Shown: positions 36,316 through 45,059 of the stretch, piece after piece | Position numbering within the stretch: the first letter of the stretch is position 1 | Layout: each line of letters opens with the position of its first letter | Assembly (NCBI GenBank): GCA_049603835.1 | Contig: JBMYSZ010000004.1 | Coordinates: forward strand, 1 to 64,000 | Source: Mangrovicoccus sp049603835 | Lineage (GTDB): Bacteria > Pseudomonadota > Alphaproteobacteria > Rhodobacterales > Rhodobacteraceae | Direction of reading: 5' to 3' | Length of the DNA stretch: 64,000 nucleotides | The notes under the pieces: generated by a model | Told to the model about the DNA's origin: nothing | Seen by the model: the letters and a program-made list of their open reading frames with translations, nothing else | Database searches by the model: none | Position numbers and translations under genes: made by a program

Positions 36316-36387
36316 GGCGCAGACTTTCTTGGGTTTGGGGTTGCACATGCAACCCTTGGCCCTCGCCGAGAGTGGGGGTGCAAAGGT

Positions 36388-36478
36388 CAAGAAAAATCGG
36401 CGCAAGAAGCTCTTCGTTGTTGGGGGCAACCTTCAGGGGGAGCCGACAACGAAAGCTTCTTTTCGACTATTTTTCTTG
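36388..36478. promoter_or_regulatory. Long imperfect palindrome upstream of ardA (candidate ssDNA promoter)
   Basis: Three blocks pair in register: CAAGAAAAAT (36388-36397) with ATTTTTCTTG (36469-36478), AAGAAGC (36404-36410) with GCTTCTT (36455-36461), and TTCGTTGT (36413-36420) with ACAACGAA (36446-36453). They are separated by small internal loops and capped by a 25-base loop. Two more perfect hairpins follow (GGGGC/GCCCC at 36489-36501, CGGGC/GCCCG at 36513-36526). The plus strand would be the template for ardA, as required for a Frpo/ssi-type element. Confidence 0.55.
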
Positions 36479-36526
36479 TCCTGCGCCAGGGGCAAAGCCC
36501 CAAGCCTTTTTACGGGCACGCGCCCG

Positions 36527-36706
36527 ATTGCACGCAACGGCTGCTTTTATCGGTTCTCCTGGCTATTTCCATGGCTATCGTTCATTTTACGAAAGGCCCT
36601 CAATATCCTTGCTGAGGACATATGATTAACTACTCCGGGCAGAATTCCATTGCGCGGACATGCCTTTTTATTTATCGTGAACATTTGCAATGAGAATGAA
36701 TTTTTA
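36527..36706. other. Non-coding stretch between the ardA leader and a small gene
   Basis: With the palindrome region this completes a gap of about 390 bases after the ardA start. Reading frames here are short and without content. Confidence 0.4.
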
Positions 36707-36889
36707 ATGGCCGTAATATTTTCTGAACAATTTCTTAAGCAGTGTGCTGAAACAGCTGATCGCTTGGGGGCTGATGAGGAGGCCGAAAGGCTCCGTCAAA
36801 CGCTAAGGGATCGTGGCTTCACAGAGGAGCAATTTCAGCAAAGCATGAATCGGGTTTATGGATATCCCATTCATACGAACGAGCCATAA
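36707..36889 (+). CDS. Small helical protein, unknown
   Basis: A 60-residue acidic helical protein (FSEQFLKQCAETADRLGADE, then EEAERLRQTLRDRGFTEEQF). The ATG at 36707 is chosen because the amphipathic pattern starts there; an upstream ATG at 36650 is possible. Regular helix periodicity supports it, but no family is recognised. Confidence 0.4.
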   Translation: MAVIFSEQFLKQCAETADRLGADEEAERLRQTLRDRGFTEEQFQQSMNRVYGYPIHTNEP

Positions 36890-37031
36890 ATAATACCTTT
36901 CAAAACTCTAGATACCGCGTGTCACGATTCGCTGAAGGCTATTGCGGGCGCTGCGCTCGCTACGATAGCAAAAAGCGCTTTACCGCTGCGCAGAAACAAG
37001 CGGGACCCTACCAGGGCGTCATGCCGGGGTA

Positions 37032-37501
37032 TTGCCGGTGACGGTCAACGGCGCCTGTCGTGATTATACTCGAACACTGGCGTTCTACGAGTTGCCGATT
37101 GCAAAGCAACGCTTGTTTTCCAGCGTGGATCGGCGGGCGGCGCTAGAAGACTTTGACGGGGTGTATCTGATCACGGACATTCACACAGGCCGACGCTATA
37201 TCGGCTCGGCCTATGGCGACCTCGGTATCTGGTCGCGCTGGCATCAGTACATTGATACTGAACACGGCGGTAACGTCGAGCTGACAAGGCTCGTGCGCGA
37301 GCAAGGCTTGTGCCCTATTGCCGCGAGCATTTTTGCTTTGCCCTGCTCGCACAACGCACCGCCCGCACGCCCAACGATATGATGTTAGCGCGTGAAGCGT
37401 ATTGGAAGCGCGTCCTGCTGACACGCGTAGACCAAGGGATGAACAGGAACCAAGCCACGGCCACAGCTCAAGTTTTACTCGATCTACGAAGCGGAAGCTG
37501 A
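37032..37501 (+). pseudogene. Frameshifted GIY-YIG nuclease-domain remnant
   Basis: The first frame (37032-37382) carries the GIY-YIG core: GVYLITDIHTGRRYIGSA, then IWSRWHQYI and GGNVELTRLVREQG. The expected continuation (YCREHFCFALL, LAREAYWKRVLLTR, GMNRN) is found in another frame, 37310-37501, so a one- or two-base indel lies near 37305-37315. The usual N-terminal 150 residues of these proteins are also missing. A short CxxC-containing stretch at about 36950-37020 could be a further remnant. It lies directly before gajA. Confidence 0.75.
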
Positions 37502-37543
37502 TAATGTTAGATATTTGAAAATATTAATAATTCGAGGGCGTCC

Positions 37544-39334
37544 GTGCATCTTTCACGCATCAAGATAAAGAACTTCAGAAACTTCGCTGATTTTGACGTC
37601 AGCGTTGGCGGGAATCTTGTGGTTGTAGGAGAAAACCGCGTCGGCAAGAGCAACCTTCTGCACGCCTTGCGCCTCGTTTTCGATCCCTCGATGCCTGACA
37701 GCGCGCGGCAGCTTGGGTTGTCGGACTTCTGGGACGGCTTGGACGGGCTGACAAAAGACGACAGCATCTTGGTCAGTGTGGAGATCAAGGAATTTGAAAA
37801 TGACGAGGACATCCTCGCGATACTGACGGATTTCAGGCTTGATGATGATCCTGAAACCGTTCGCCTGACCTACGAGCTTCGCCCAATTGCTGACCTGGAA
37901 GACGAACCTAGTTCGGCCGAAGACTACGAGTTCATCTGCTATGGTGGTGAGAGCGAGGCCAAGCAGTTCGGGCATAAGCTGCGGCGACGGATCACGATGG
38001 ATGTTCTGCCAGCTTTGCGGGATGCCGAAGGCGACTTGTCGGTGTGGCAGCGCTCCCCGCTTCGCCCGCTGATCGAAGAAGCCTTTAAGAGCGTGGATAC
38101 CGATTCATTGAAAGAAATCAGCGAGGCAATCGAAGAAGCCACGGCAAAAATTACTGAGTTCGACGAAGTGTCCACGCTTGAAAAGAATATCGCTGACTTG
38201 TTCCAAGAAATGAGCGGGCAGAAACAGGACATTCATCCCACGCTTGGATTCAGCCCTACTGATCCTGCGCGCCTGTACCGATCTGTCCGCCTGCTAATTG
38301 ATGAGGGTGCGCGCGGCATTAGCGATGCCAGCCTCGGGTCGGCAAACCTCGTATTCCTGACGCTGAAATCACTCGAGTTGCGGCGACTGATCGAAGAGAA
38401 CTACCGCGACCACACTTTCCTGGCCATTGAAGAGCCAGAAGCGCACCTGCACCCGCATCTTCAGCGATCTGTGTATCGCCACGTGTTTACCGAGGCACAG
38501 GAACATGGCGCGCCGCTCACCATGTTGGTAACAACCCACTCCCCACATATCGCAAGCGTTGCACCGCTGCGTTCTGTCGTGTTGCTGAAGGACGTAGGGG
38601 GTGCGGGAACAAAGGGTTATGCGGCAGAGGCGATCAACCTTGAAGATGATGAAGTTGACGACATCGCTCGGTATTTGGACGTAACACGCGCGGAAATCCT
38701 GTTCGCGCGAGGCGTGTTGCTAGTCGAGGGGGACGCGGAGCGGTTTCTAGTGCCCGCCTTTGCTGAAGGGCTTGGTTACGTGCTGGATGAACTGGGCATC
38801 ACGGTATGTTCGGCCGCAGGTACGAATTTTCGGCCATACGCCAAGTTCTTAGTCGGCCTTGGCATCCCCTTTGCCGTGATAACCGACTGGGATCCAATCC
38901 AAGGGAAGAAACCGCTTGGTCGCAACCGCTCCTTGCGGCTTGTTAAGGACATTGAGACACAGCGCACGGGGACAGAACCGACAACGCTGATTGAAGAGCT
39001 TGATGGGATCACGGATCACGACGAATTTGCAGAGCGCTGCGAAGCCTACGGCATCTACACGAATAACAGGACGCTTGAAGTAGACCTGTTTGATGATGGT
39101 TTCGCGGCGGCCATAATCGCGGTTCTCAGGGAGTATCCGTTTAATGCGGCGCGCAGGGAGCATATCGACAACTGGGAGGCCGATCCCGAAGAACTCGATC
39201 CCACCTTGCTGCTGAAGATGATCGACACGATTGGCAAAGGCCGCTTCGCGCAACGGATGCTGTCATACATCGACGGTATTGAAGCGCCCGACTACATTAA
39301 AGATGCGATTAAGTACGTGGCCAAACGTGTCTGA
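37544..39334 (+). CDS. gajA: Gabija anti-phage protein GajA (OLD-family ATPase-TOPRIM nuclease)
   Basis: A 596-residue OLD-family protein starting at GTG. The ATPase head has Walker A GENRVGKSN (residues 29-37), the signature-like ISDASLGSANLVFL and Walker B LAIEEPEAHLHPH. The C-terminal TOPRIM nuclease domain begins near residue 390 with LLVEGDAERFLVPAFAE and later ITDWDP. In Gabija, GajA forms a tetramer that nicks DNA and is restrained by nucleotides, acting with GajB in phage defence. The next gene overlaps its end by 8 bases and is a UvrD-like helicase, which confirms the system. Confidence 0.92.
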   Translation: MHLSRIKIKNFRNFADFDVSVGGNLVVVGENRVGKSNLLHALRLVFDPSMPDSARQLGLSDFWDGLDGLTKDDSILVSVEIKEFENDEDILAILTDFRLDDDPETVRLTYELRPIADLEDEPSSAEDYEFICYGGESEAKQFGHKLRRRITMDVLPALRDAEGDLSVWQRSPLRPLIEEAFKSVDTDSLKEISEAIEEATAKITEFDEVSTLEKNIADLFQEMSGQKQDIHPTLGFSPTDPARLYRSVRLLIDEGARGISDASLGSANLVFLTLKSLELRRLIEENYRDHTFLAIEEPEAHLHPHLQRSVYRHVFTEAQEHGAPLTMLVTTHSPHIASVAPLRSVVLLKDVGGAGTKGYAAEAINLEDDEVDDIARYLDVTRAEILFARGVLLVEGDAERFLVPAFAEGLGYVLDELGITVCSAAGTNFRPYAKFLVGLGIPFAVITDWDPIQGKKPLGRNRSLRLVKDIETQRTGTEPTTLIEELDGITDHDEFAERCEAYGIYTNNRTLEVDLFDDGFAAAIIAVLREYPFNAARREHIDNWEADPEELDPTLLLKMIDTIGKGRFAQRMLSYIDGIEAPDYIKDAIKYVAKRV

Positions 39335-41111
39335 TCGTCGCATCTATCTCAACGCTGCTGAAGAGTTGCGCCCGAACCCCGGCCAGTGGGCTGCCTACGA
39401 GTCGGAAGGCCACTCTATTGTCATCGCAGGACCAGGCAGCGGCAAGACGAAGACCCTTACGACTAAGCTGGCGCGCATCCTATCTGAGGATGTGCAAGAG
39501 CCACGCGGCGTAGCCTGCATCACGTATAACAACGAGTGCGCACGAGAACTTGAACAGCGGCTTGACGCGCTCGGCATTGAGCCAGGCGGGCGCGTTTTTA
39601 TCGGCACGGTACATTCGTTCTCTTTGACACAAATCATCCTGCCCTACGCCAAGGTTGCTGGCATGGAGCTGCCTGATGATTTCCAGGTCGCCACGCTTCA
39701 AGAACAGCGCGGCGCACTGGAGCGTGCGTATGACCGTGTCATAGCGCGCGGGGAAGACCCGCATAGATTCTGGCGTCTTCAGATGGATCGTTACCGCCGC
39801 TCGCACTTGAATCGCGATACGGCAGCCTTCCGTGAACAGGACGCAAAGTGTGCGGAGTTGGTTGTCGCTTACGAAGAAGAGCTGCGCCGCGCAGGCCTGA
39901 TCGATTTTGATGACATGCCCCTGTTATCCGTGCGCGCGTTGCGGGAGCATCAATGGCTTCAGGACGCGATCAAGGCCAAGTACCCCGTCTTAATTGTCGA
40001 TGAGTATCAAGACCTTGGGAGCGCCCTGCACCAGATGGTGATGGGCTTGTGCTTTAGTACGGGCATACGCTTGTTCGCGGTCGGCGATGTCGATCAGTCC
40101 ATATACGGTTTTACCGGAGCAAACCCCGCTCTACTTCAAGGCCTTTCGCAGAGGGAAGACGTCGAAACCGTCAGGCTACGCCTGAACTATCGCTGCGGGT
40201 CGAAGATCGTCACGGCCTCGCAATACGCTCTTGGTGAAAAGAGAGACTACGAAGCCCCGGAAGGCGCTGAAGAAGGCACAGTTTTCTTTCATCCGCTGAA
40301 CGGAAACTATGACAGGCAAGCCGGATACGTTTTTGACACTCTTATTCCCGATGCGATGGCTCGTCTGCCCGACCTTCAGCTTGGCGAAGTTGCCATTCTC
40401 TATCCGGCTGCTTGGATTGGCGATGCCGTTGCGAAAGCAGCGCAGGAGCGCGGCTATGCAACCATTCGTGCCGATGGCAACGCGATCTACCCCCGATCTA
40501 GTCGCCTGATGCGATGGCTTGAGCAATGCGGGGCGTGGTGCTGTGAAGGATGGAAGTCGGGAAGCCCTAGATTTTCACGCCTGGTCGATGAAGGTTGCCG
40601 CGTATTCTCTGAATCGCTTACTTCGGAAGAGTCGCGCCTCAGTCTTCAACGGGCGCTGATGCGTTTTCTTTGGGAAAACCGCGACAGCGCGATGTCGCTA
40701 CATGATTGGCTTTCGAGCGTTCGCCGTGAGATACTGCGTGAGCTGTTCGCGGGGTCACGAACCTTGGCAGATGAAAGCGAGACACTCGACGCATTCGTTC
40801 TGAAAACGGCCCCTGGTGGTGCGAATGAAGAAATGACCTTGGGTCAACTCTGTGGCTACGGAGAAGGGAATAACCGAATCAACCTCACAACCTTGCACAG
40901 TTCCAAGGGGCGCGAGTTCAGGTTCGTCGTTATGTTTGGCATGGACATTGGCAGAATTCCTCGTCCCAACCCGAACGAAAGGGAAACAAGGGAAGCGCGC
41001 CGCCTTTTCTATGTCGGCTTCACCCGAGCTGAAGAGGAAATCCATATCGTTTGCAGCGCGAATAACCCTTCGCCCTTCGTAATTGAACTCGCAGAAAGAC
41101 TAGAGGAATAA
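39327..41111 (+). CDS. gajB: Gabija anti-phage protein GajB (UvrD/Rep-like helicase)
   Basis: A 594-residue superfamily 1 helicase. Walker A is GPGSGKT (residues 35-41), motif II is LIVDEYQDL near residue 223, motif III is AVGDVDQSIYGFTGA, motif IV RLNYRC, motif V LTTLHSSKGREF and motif VI YVGFTRAEEEI. The GTG at 39327 overlaps the gajA stop. GajB is activated by DNA ends made by GajA and depletes nucleotides. An ATG at 39303 would add 8 residues. Confidence 0.92.
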   Translation: MSDRRIYLNAAEELRPNPGQWAAYESEGHSIVIAGPGSGKTKTLTTKLARILSEDVQEPRGVACITYNNECARELEQRLDALGIEPGGRVFIGTVHSFSLTQIILPYAKVAGMELPDDFQVATLQEQRGALERAYDRVIARGEDPHRFWRLQMDRYRRSHLNRDTAAFREQDAKCAELVVAYEEELRRAGLIDFDDMPLLSVRALREHQWLQDAIKAKYPVLIVDEYQDLGSALHQMVMGLCFSTGIRLFAVGDVDQSIYGFTGANPALLQGLSQREDVETVRLRLNYRCGSKIVTASQYALGEKRDYEAPEGAEEGTVFFHPLNGNYDRQAGYVFDTLIPDAMARLPDLQLGEVAILYPAAWIGDAVAKAAQERGYATIRADGNAIYPRSSRLMRWLEQCGAWCCEGWKSGSPRFSRLVDEGCRVFSESLTSEESRLSLQRALMRFLWENRDSAMSLHDWLSSVRREILRELFAGSRTLADESETLDAFVLKTAPGGANEEMTLGQLCGYGEGNNRINLTTLHSSKGREFRFVVMFGMDIGRIPRPNPNERETREARRLFYVGFTRAEEEIHIVCSANNPSPFVIELAERLEE

Positions 41112-41357
41112 CGCCACTCAATTTGCGAGATATCTCTGGGAATCAGATAAGCCATTTAATGGCCTTAGTTTATTCCTTATTCTTGCCCAACTGGCGGTGA
41201 CTGCAGCTTTGTCCAGCACCGCTGTCCTTGGCCTGCCGACCATGCTGAACGATGCTGTGGTTGACCGGTTCGGGGAAGCGCGCCGCAGCGAAAGTCTGCC
41301 CCATGAGGGGCGGATTTGGGCCATTAGCTCCCATTGGAGGATGATCCCATGGTGGGA
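41112..41357. other. Convergent gap with a short coding-like remnant
   Basis: Between gajB and the convergent ATPase gene, a reading frame around 41160-41397 has GC-rich, coding-like composition (for example STAVLGLPTMLND) unlike the AT-rich gene beside it, but no start, known domain or full length. It may be the tail of a lost gene. Confidence 0.3.
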
Positions 41358-43385
41358 CTATTCTCCGGCAAGCAAGTCCACTTTCAAACCTGCGTAACTC
41401 GTACTACCTGCAAGGATATCCACAAAGACTTGGTTTCGCTTGGCTGCGCGATCCTTCAGTCGATCAAACGCCAAAACCTCAACCATTACATTCCGCGTGG
41501 TATAGTAATTGTAGGCCATGGGACCGCCAAAGTTTGTGATCTTAAAATCATTATCTTTAAGATATCGCTCAAGGTCAGTGTTCCAGTCTGCAATCACGTA
41601 GCCACGGACCATGGTTTCGCGGGAGACCTCAATCTTCCTGCCACCAGAGGTGGTTATTCCGCCGTAGTCCCGAATTTCACCCACCTGACTAATGAGCTGC
41701 TGAACCGGGTTATCGGTTGGGCGCTCTGCCTCTTCGGTGATATCGTACCCAGTTTTTTGAGGTCTTTTCATTTCAACAAGTAGAAGTTCGTTGTCATTGT
41801 TGACCAAGATATCATGGGCATACGATCCTTTTTCTCGAAATTTACCTTTCGGAGTTCTGTCGCTGGAGATGTACTCAGCATAGGCAAGGTCATCATCAAT
41901 CAGCCACAGGTTGTGAGCGGAATAGTCAATCTCTTCACTATCTTTGTAGCGCGGATAAACAAGCTGATGTACCGCGTCTTCTTTCGCAATTGAGCCATCT
42001 TCTTTGCGATTAAGCATCTCGGAAAGAACTTTAATCACATCATTTCGGTAGGCTACATAGACAGCCAAAGCTTCCTTTGCGTCAGCTGTGATGTTATTTC
42101 GAACAACTCTCTGAAGATCTTCAAAGGGCGTCTCCGAGTTGATTTTACGGAAATCAAACTTCGTCCTGAGGCGCGCAACGAACAAGTCTTGAGCAAGCTG
42201 CTCTTTGGATTCTAGGATCGCCCTTTCCTCCACAAACTCATTCAAGTTCTTTTCTCCCAACCCTCTAAGCAATATTGGGTCAAGTGCTATGAGCTCCTCA
42301 ACTTGGGCCCGCATCACTTTCCGTCTTCGGCCTGTGTAATCGGGTTCTAAGGTGAGAATGTGTGCCTTCGCCTCAGTAGCTAGTGCGTCCTTGAGCTTCT
42401 TATCAGAGTTGCCGTGGGTAATCTTAACATTAAGGTTCTCAATTTTATCACGGGATTGAGTTGCCTTGAAATAAGAGCTGCTGACTGCAACAAGATAGTT
42501 ATATCTGCGGCCAGTGCCGTCTTCGAATGATGTTTCGCGAAGACCCTTTGCGATGTTCTCTAAATCGCTCGTGGCTCTATTGTCTGCGTAAAAATATAGA
42601 CTGTGCCGCTTCGATTTATGCGCATCAATCGTCATGAAGTTGAATTTGAATTCAACTTCCTCGCCATCCACTTCGAATGTAACGCATTTTTCACCTCGAA
42701 CCATTACGCTTTCAGAGAAATAATTTTCCAAATTGAAACTTGCGCCAGCTATCTCGAAAATGAAGGTTTTAGGGGCCTTTTTTTGCACAAATTCGAGCAA
42801 AAAATGATCTAGGACTGCGATCAAAATGGACTCTTCTGTGTATGCCTCACTGGCGTCCGGGCTGGAAAAATCAAAGTACTTCCAATATTCCTCAAGTGGA
42901 TCCGAAAAAACTACAGAAAGTCCACTCGAGTAGGCATGACGCTTGATCAGCGCAGACTCGTCCATTTCTTCCAAATTATCAGAGTCACTGAGGGGCTTAT
43001 ATTCAAACACAGCGCTACTTTTGCTGCCATCCTCGAAAGTGGTTGGCGATGCATAGAAGACGCGACTGAAAATCTTGAACGAAACAAACCGGCCAAATCC
43101 TTTGCCGTTTCTCCTCAGCTTGTTGCCGGTGAATGGTGTCAGAAACGCTACAAGATTCTCCTTTGTGAACCCCTCGCCGTTATCTTCAACGGATATTATC
43201 TTTTTATCGACGTCGAAATTGACGCGAATGACACCTTTCTCATACGCTTCTTCCCCATATTTATCCTCTATCGAGTGCAGTGAGTTGGTGACCGCTTCAA
43301 ATAAAGGATAGAGAAAGCCAGTAAGTTGAGATGGTAGAGATGCTCGTTTAATCTCCGAGGCCAAATCCAATCTACGGTGTTTCAA
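41358..43385 (-). CDS. GHKL-type ATPase fused to a PD-(D/E)XK nuclease-like domain; candidate defence protein
   Basis: A 675-residue protein. The N-terminal 200 residues show the Bergerat ATPase motifs: N-box with E30 and N34 (FEAVTNSL), DNGEGF (D68, G70, G72) and GKGFGRF (94-100), as in Hsp90/MutL proteins. The middle is unassigned. Near the end, D525 (YAHDIL) and E538-x-K540 (LLLVEMKRP) fit a PD-(D/E)XK nuclease core. The gene is AT-rich compared with its neighbours. It is convergent with Gabija and probably a separate defence gene. Not a member of a named system that I can identify. Confidence 0.75.
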   Translation of the reverse strand: MKHRRLDLASEIKRASLPSQLTGFLYPLFEAVTNSLHSIEDKYGEEAYEKGVIRVNFDVDKKIISVEDNGEGFTKENLVAFLTPFTGNKLRRNGKGFGRFVSFKIFSRVFYASPTTFEDGSKSSAVFEYKPLSDSDNLEEMDESALIKRHAYSSGLSVVFSDPLEEYWKYFDFSSPDASEAYTEESILIAVLDHFLLEFVQKKAPKTFIFEIAGASFNLENYFSESVMVRGEKCVTFEVDGEEVEFKFNFMTIDAHKSKRHSLYFYADNRATSDLENIAKGLRETSFEDGTGRRYNYLVAVSSSYFKATQSRDKIENLNVKITHGNSDKKLKDALATEAKAHILTLEPDYTGRRRKVMRAQVEELIALDPILLRGLGEKNLNEFVEERAILESKEQLAQDLFVARLRTKFDFRKINSETPFEDLQRVVRNNITADAKEALAVYVAYRNDVIKVLSEMLNRKEDGSIAKEDAVHQLVYPRYKDSEEIDYSAHNLWLIDDDLAYAEYISSDRTPKGKFREKGSYAHDILVNNDNELLLVEMKRPQKTGYDITEEAERPTDNPVQQLISQVGEIRDYGGITTSGGRKIEVSRETMVRGYVIADWNTDLERYLKDNDFKITNFGGPMAYNYYTTRNVMVEVLAFDRLKDRAAKRNQVFVDILAGSTSYAGLKVDLLAGE

Positions 43386-43573
43386 ATTGCGCCTCGCTCA
43401 ACAAGCTCTCCAAGCATTACTTGACACGATATTGCAATGGGTTGCAAGGCGGCGTTGAAACAGGCCGAGCGTCTGGTTTCGGGAAACAAGCTGCACTGAA
43501 GCAATGATGCGTAGCTGATGGACGGGGTTAGGCGGCGCGCATCCAATCGGCGGACGGTTGGTCGATGGGAGGT
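43386..43573. other. Gap between the ATPase gene and the hairpin-rich segment
   Basis: No gene is supported. A minus-strand frame spans 43382-43849 but it runs through the hairpins and has no recognisable content. The promoter of the ATPase gene should be here. Confidence 0.4.
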
Positions 43574-43845
43574 CCAGGAGGGAGAGCGAGTTCGCCCTCT
43601 TGGTCTTGATGACATCATCTCCATGACATGGCCTTCACGGCGTGGTCCTGGGTCTCGAGGCAGGAAAGACCTGAGGCGATGGGGTGCTGGGGAGCGCGTA
43701 GGCTCTCCGCTCGTGTTGAAACGGCGAAACGTTTCGTGACTCTGTAGGGGTTCGATACCCTGCAAGAGGCAAAGCTGTGGGGATGCAACGGGGCGCGCAG
43801 CGGGCCCCTTGCCAAGATGCCATGGCGGCAGCCAGGGCACATCTT
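43574..43845 (-). ncRNA. Hairpin-rich segment, candidate structured RNA (HEARO/OMEGA-like?)
   Basis: Six stem-loops follow one another in 272 GC-rich bases within an AT-rich region: 43574-43603 (9 pairs), 43689-43708 (7), 43718-43735 (6), 43740-43768 (10), 43785-43812 (9, one bulge) and 43814-43845 (10, interrupted). Codon-like content is lacking in all frames. Read on the minus strand, the order of stems with a GGGGCCC-type loop recalls HEARO/OMEGA guide RNAs of IscB-type elements, but no nuclease gene is adjacent. Strand and identity are tentative. Confidence 0.4.
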
Positions 43846-43988
43846 GCAAATCAGCGTGAACCTCTGGGAACGCACACCTCGCTCTTTAATAAATCTTAAC
43901 TTTGGGTAAGGCGAGTACAGGAACTGAAATCAATTTAGTAGTAGGAACTACGCTTCTCTGATTGAGCACACCACCAATTCACATACTC
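43846..43988. other. AT-rich gap after the hairpin segment
   Basis: Base composition drops sharply here. A short dyad GTAGTAGGAACTAC lies near 43940. No coding content. Confidence 0.35.
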
Positions 43989-44483
43989 CTACTCAATTTC
44001 AATAGTGGGCTCATCACCGCCATTTCTTTTTTGCATCGCGAGCAAAAAATCCGCGACGAACTCTCCGCCAGCTTCTATTGGAATGCTGTAAGAGTTATTT
44101 TGAAATGTAATTTTCAATTTTCCAGGTTTTCGACTTTCCTGATCCTCATTAACTTTTGACACATTAAATTCTTCCTTGGGCGTTAAATCAGCGCATTCTG
44201 GCACGTAATCACATCCACCCGCAAGCATTTCATGCTCAAGTGCGATCCAATAAGATTCAGCACCCCCAAATTCTCTAGAAAACACCTTAGCAAATCGACT
44301 ATCGATCTTTTTCTTGCCGCTCAGAATTCTACTAAGCGCACCTTCTTCATTTTCGAAGATTTCATTTTTTAATCTGAAATCTTGAATTTTAGAGTATTTG
44401 CCAAATATCTTTTTCCGCACAAATTGGCCCGCTTTCAATCGAGCGTGCTGCCGTTCTTGTTGTGAATAATTGGTCTCGTTCAT
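43989..44483 (-). CDS. HigA/XRE-like regulator, AT-rich
   Basis: A 164-residue protein. Residues 15-85 look like a HigA/XRE helix-turn-helix: helix 3 and the GALSRILSGKKKIDSRFAKVF run followed by FGGAESYWIALEHEM resembles the pattern of HigA antitoxins (nGk..Is...A..f). The C-terminal 70 residues are unassigned. The ATG at 44483 overlaps the stop of a 40-codon frame upstream (ATGA). It may regulate itself or the nearby ATPase gene. No HigB-type toxin is recognised. Confidence 0.6.
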   Translation of the reverse strand: MNETNYSQQERQHARLKAGQFVRKKIFGKYSKIQDFRLKNEIFENEEGALSRILSGKKKIDSRFAKVFSREFGGAESYWIALEHEMLAGGCDYVPECADLTPKEEFNVSKVNEDQESRKPGKLKITFQNNSYSIPIEAGGEFVADFLLAMQKRNGGDEPTIEIE

Positions 44484-44602
44484 CGAATGCAAGACTTCCG
44501 CTTGCGGCAAACCGATGAATGCAAATGCGTCCAGCCATCACGCGTATCAGCACACTCTTCAATGCGCGAAGACTTATGCCAAATTGTTTTTGCAATAGTC
44601 AT
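44480..44602 (-). CDS. Short upstream reading frame coupled to the HigA-like gene
   Basis: A 40-codon frame (MTIAKTIWHKSSRIEECADT at its start) with GAGGG before its ATG, ending in an ATGA overlap with the regulator. It could be a micro-toxin, a leader peptide or a remnant; support is only the ribosome site and the coupling. Confidence 0.25.
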   Translation of the reverse strand: MTIAKTIWHKSSRIEECADTRDGWTHLHSSVCRKRKSCIR

Positions 44603-45059
44603 CGCAGCCCTCATGCATCGGACTGCTCTGCCTCGTGCGTCTCTCTCGAACGCTTGTCTCTTCTTTGGACACATTGACGTCTAGAGTCACGAAAATTCAT
44701 CAAAAATGTGCAAAATTCTTTATTCTCCACCATCGACCGCCAAATGTTCGGCCTTTGTTCCCTTTTGGTGTGATTGAATATTGCACTTTTCGGCATAATT
44801 ATCCTCAAATGGAAACAAGTTCGGACATTGGTTGCGAAAAAAGGTGGTTATTCGAGAATAGAGAGCAGCTTGCGTGATTATTCTTTTATGCTCCCCGTAG
44901 ATATTTGTTTCTCCACAATCTTCTCAGGGAAGTGCGATTACACTTGATTTCATACAGGGCGAAAAATTCGTCTCTTAAGCTCACTGGGTTCAAACGAATC
45001 CCGGAGGCTTGGCCAGTCTTTCCCAGGAGAGCTCTCCGCAGTGCCACGGAGACCAAAAA
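44603..45059. other. AT-rich gene-free interval
   Basis: About 460 bases with many short frames on both strands and no recognisable protein. It marks the boundary between the AT-rich defence cargo and the GC-rich transfer operon and should hold promoters for both directions. Confidence 0.4.

Noticed and set aside
41197..41397. Frame of 66 codons between gajB and the ATPase gene
   Set aside because: Overlaps the convergent ATPase gene end and has no start context; kept only as a possible remnant.
43382..43849. Minus-strand frame of 155 codons
   Set aside because: Runs through six hairpins; sequence is low in hydrophobic residues and lacks any domain. A structured RNA explains it better.
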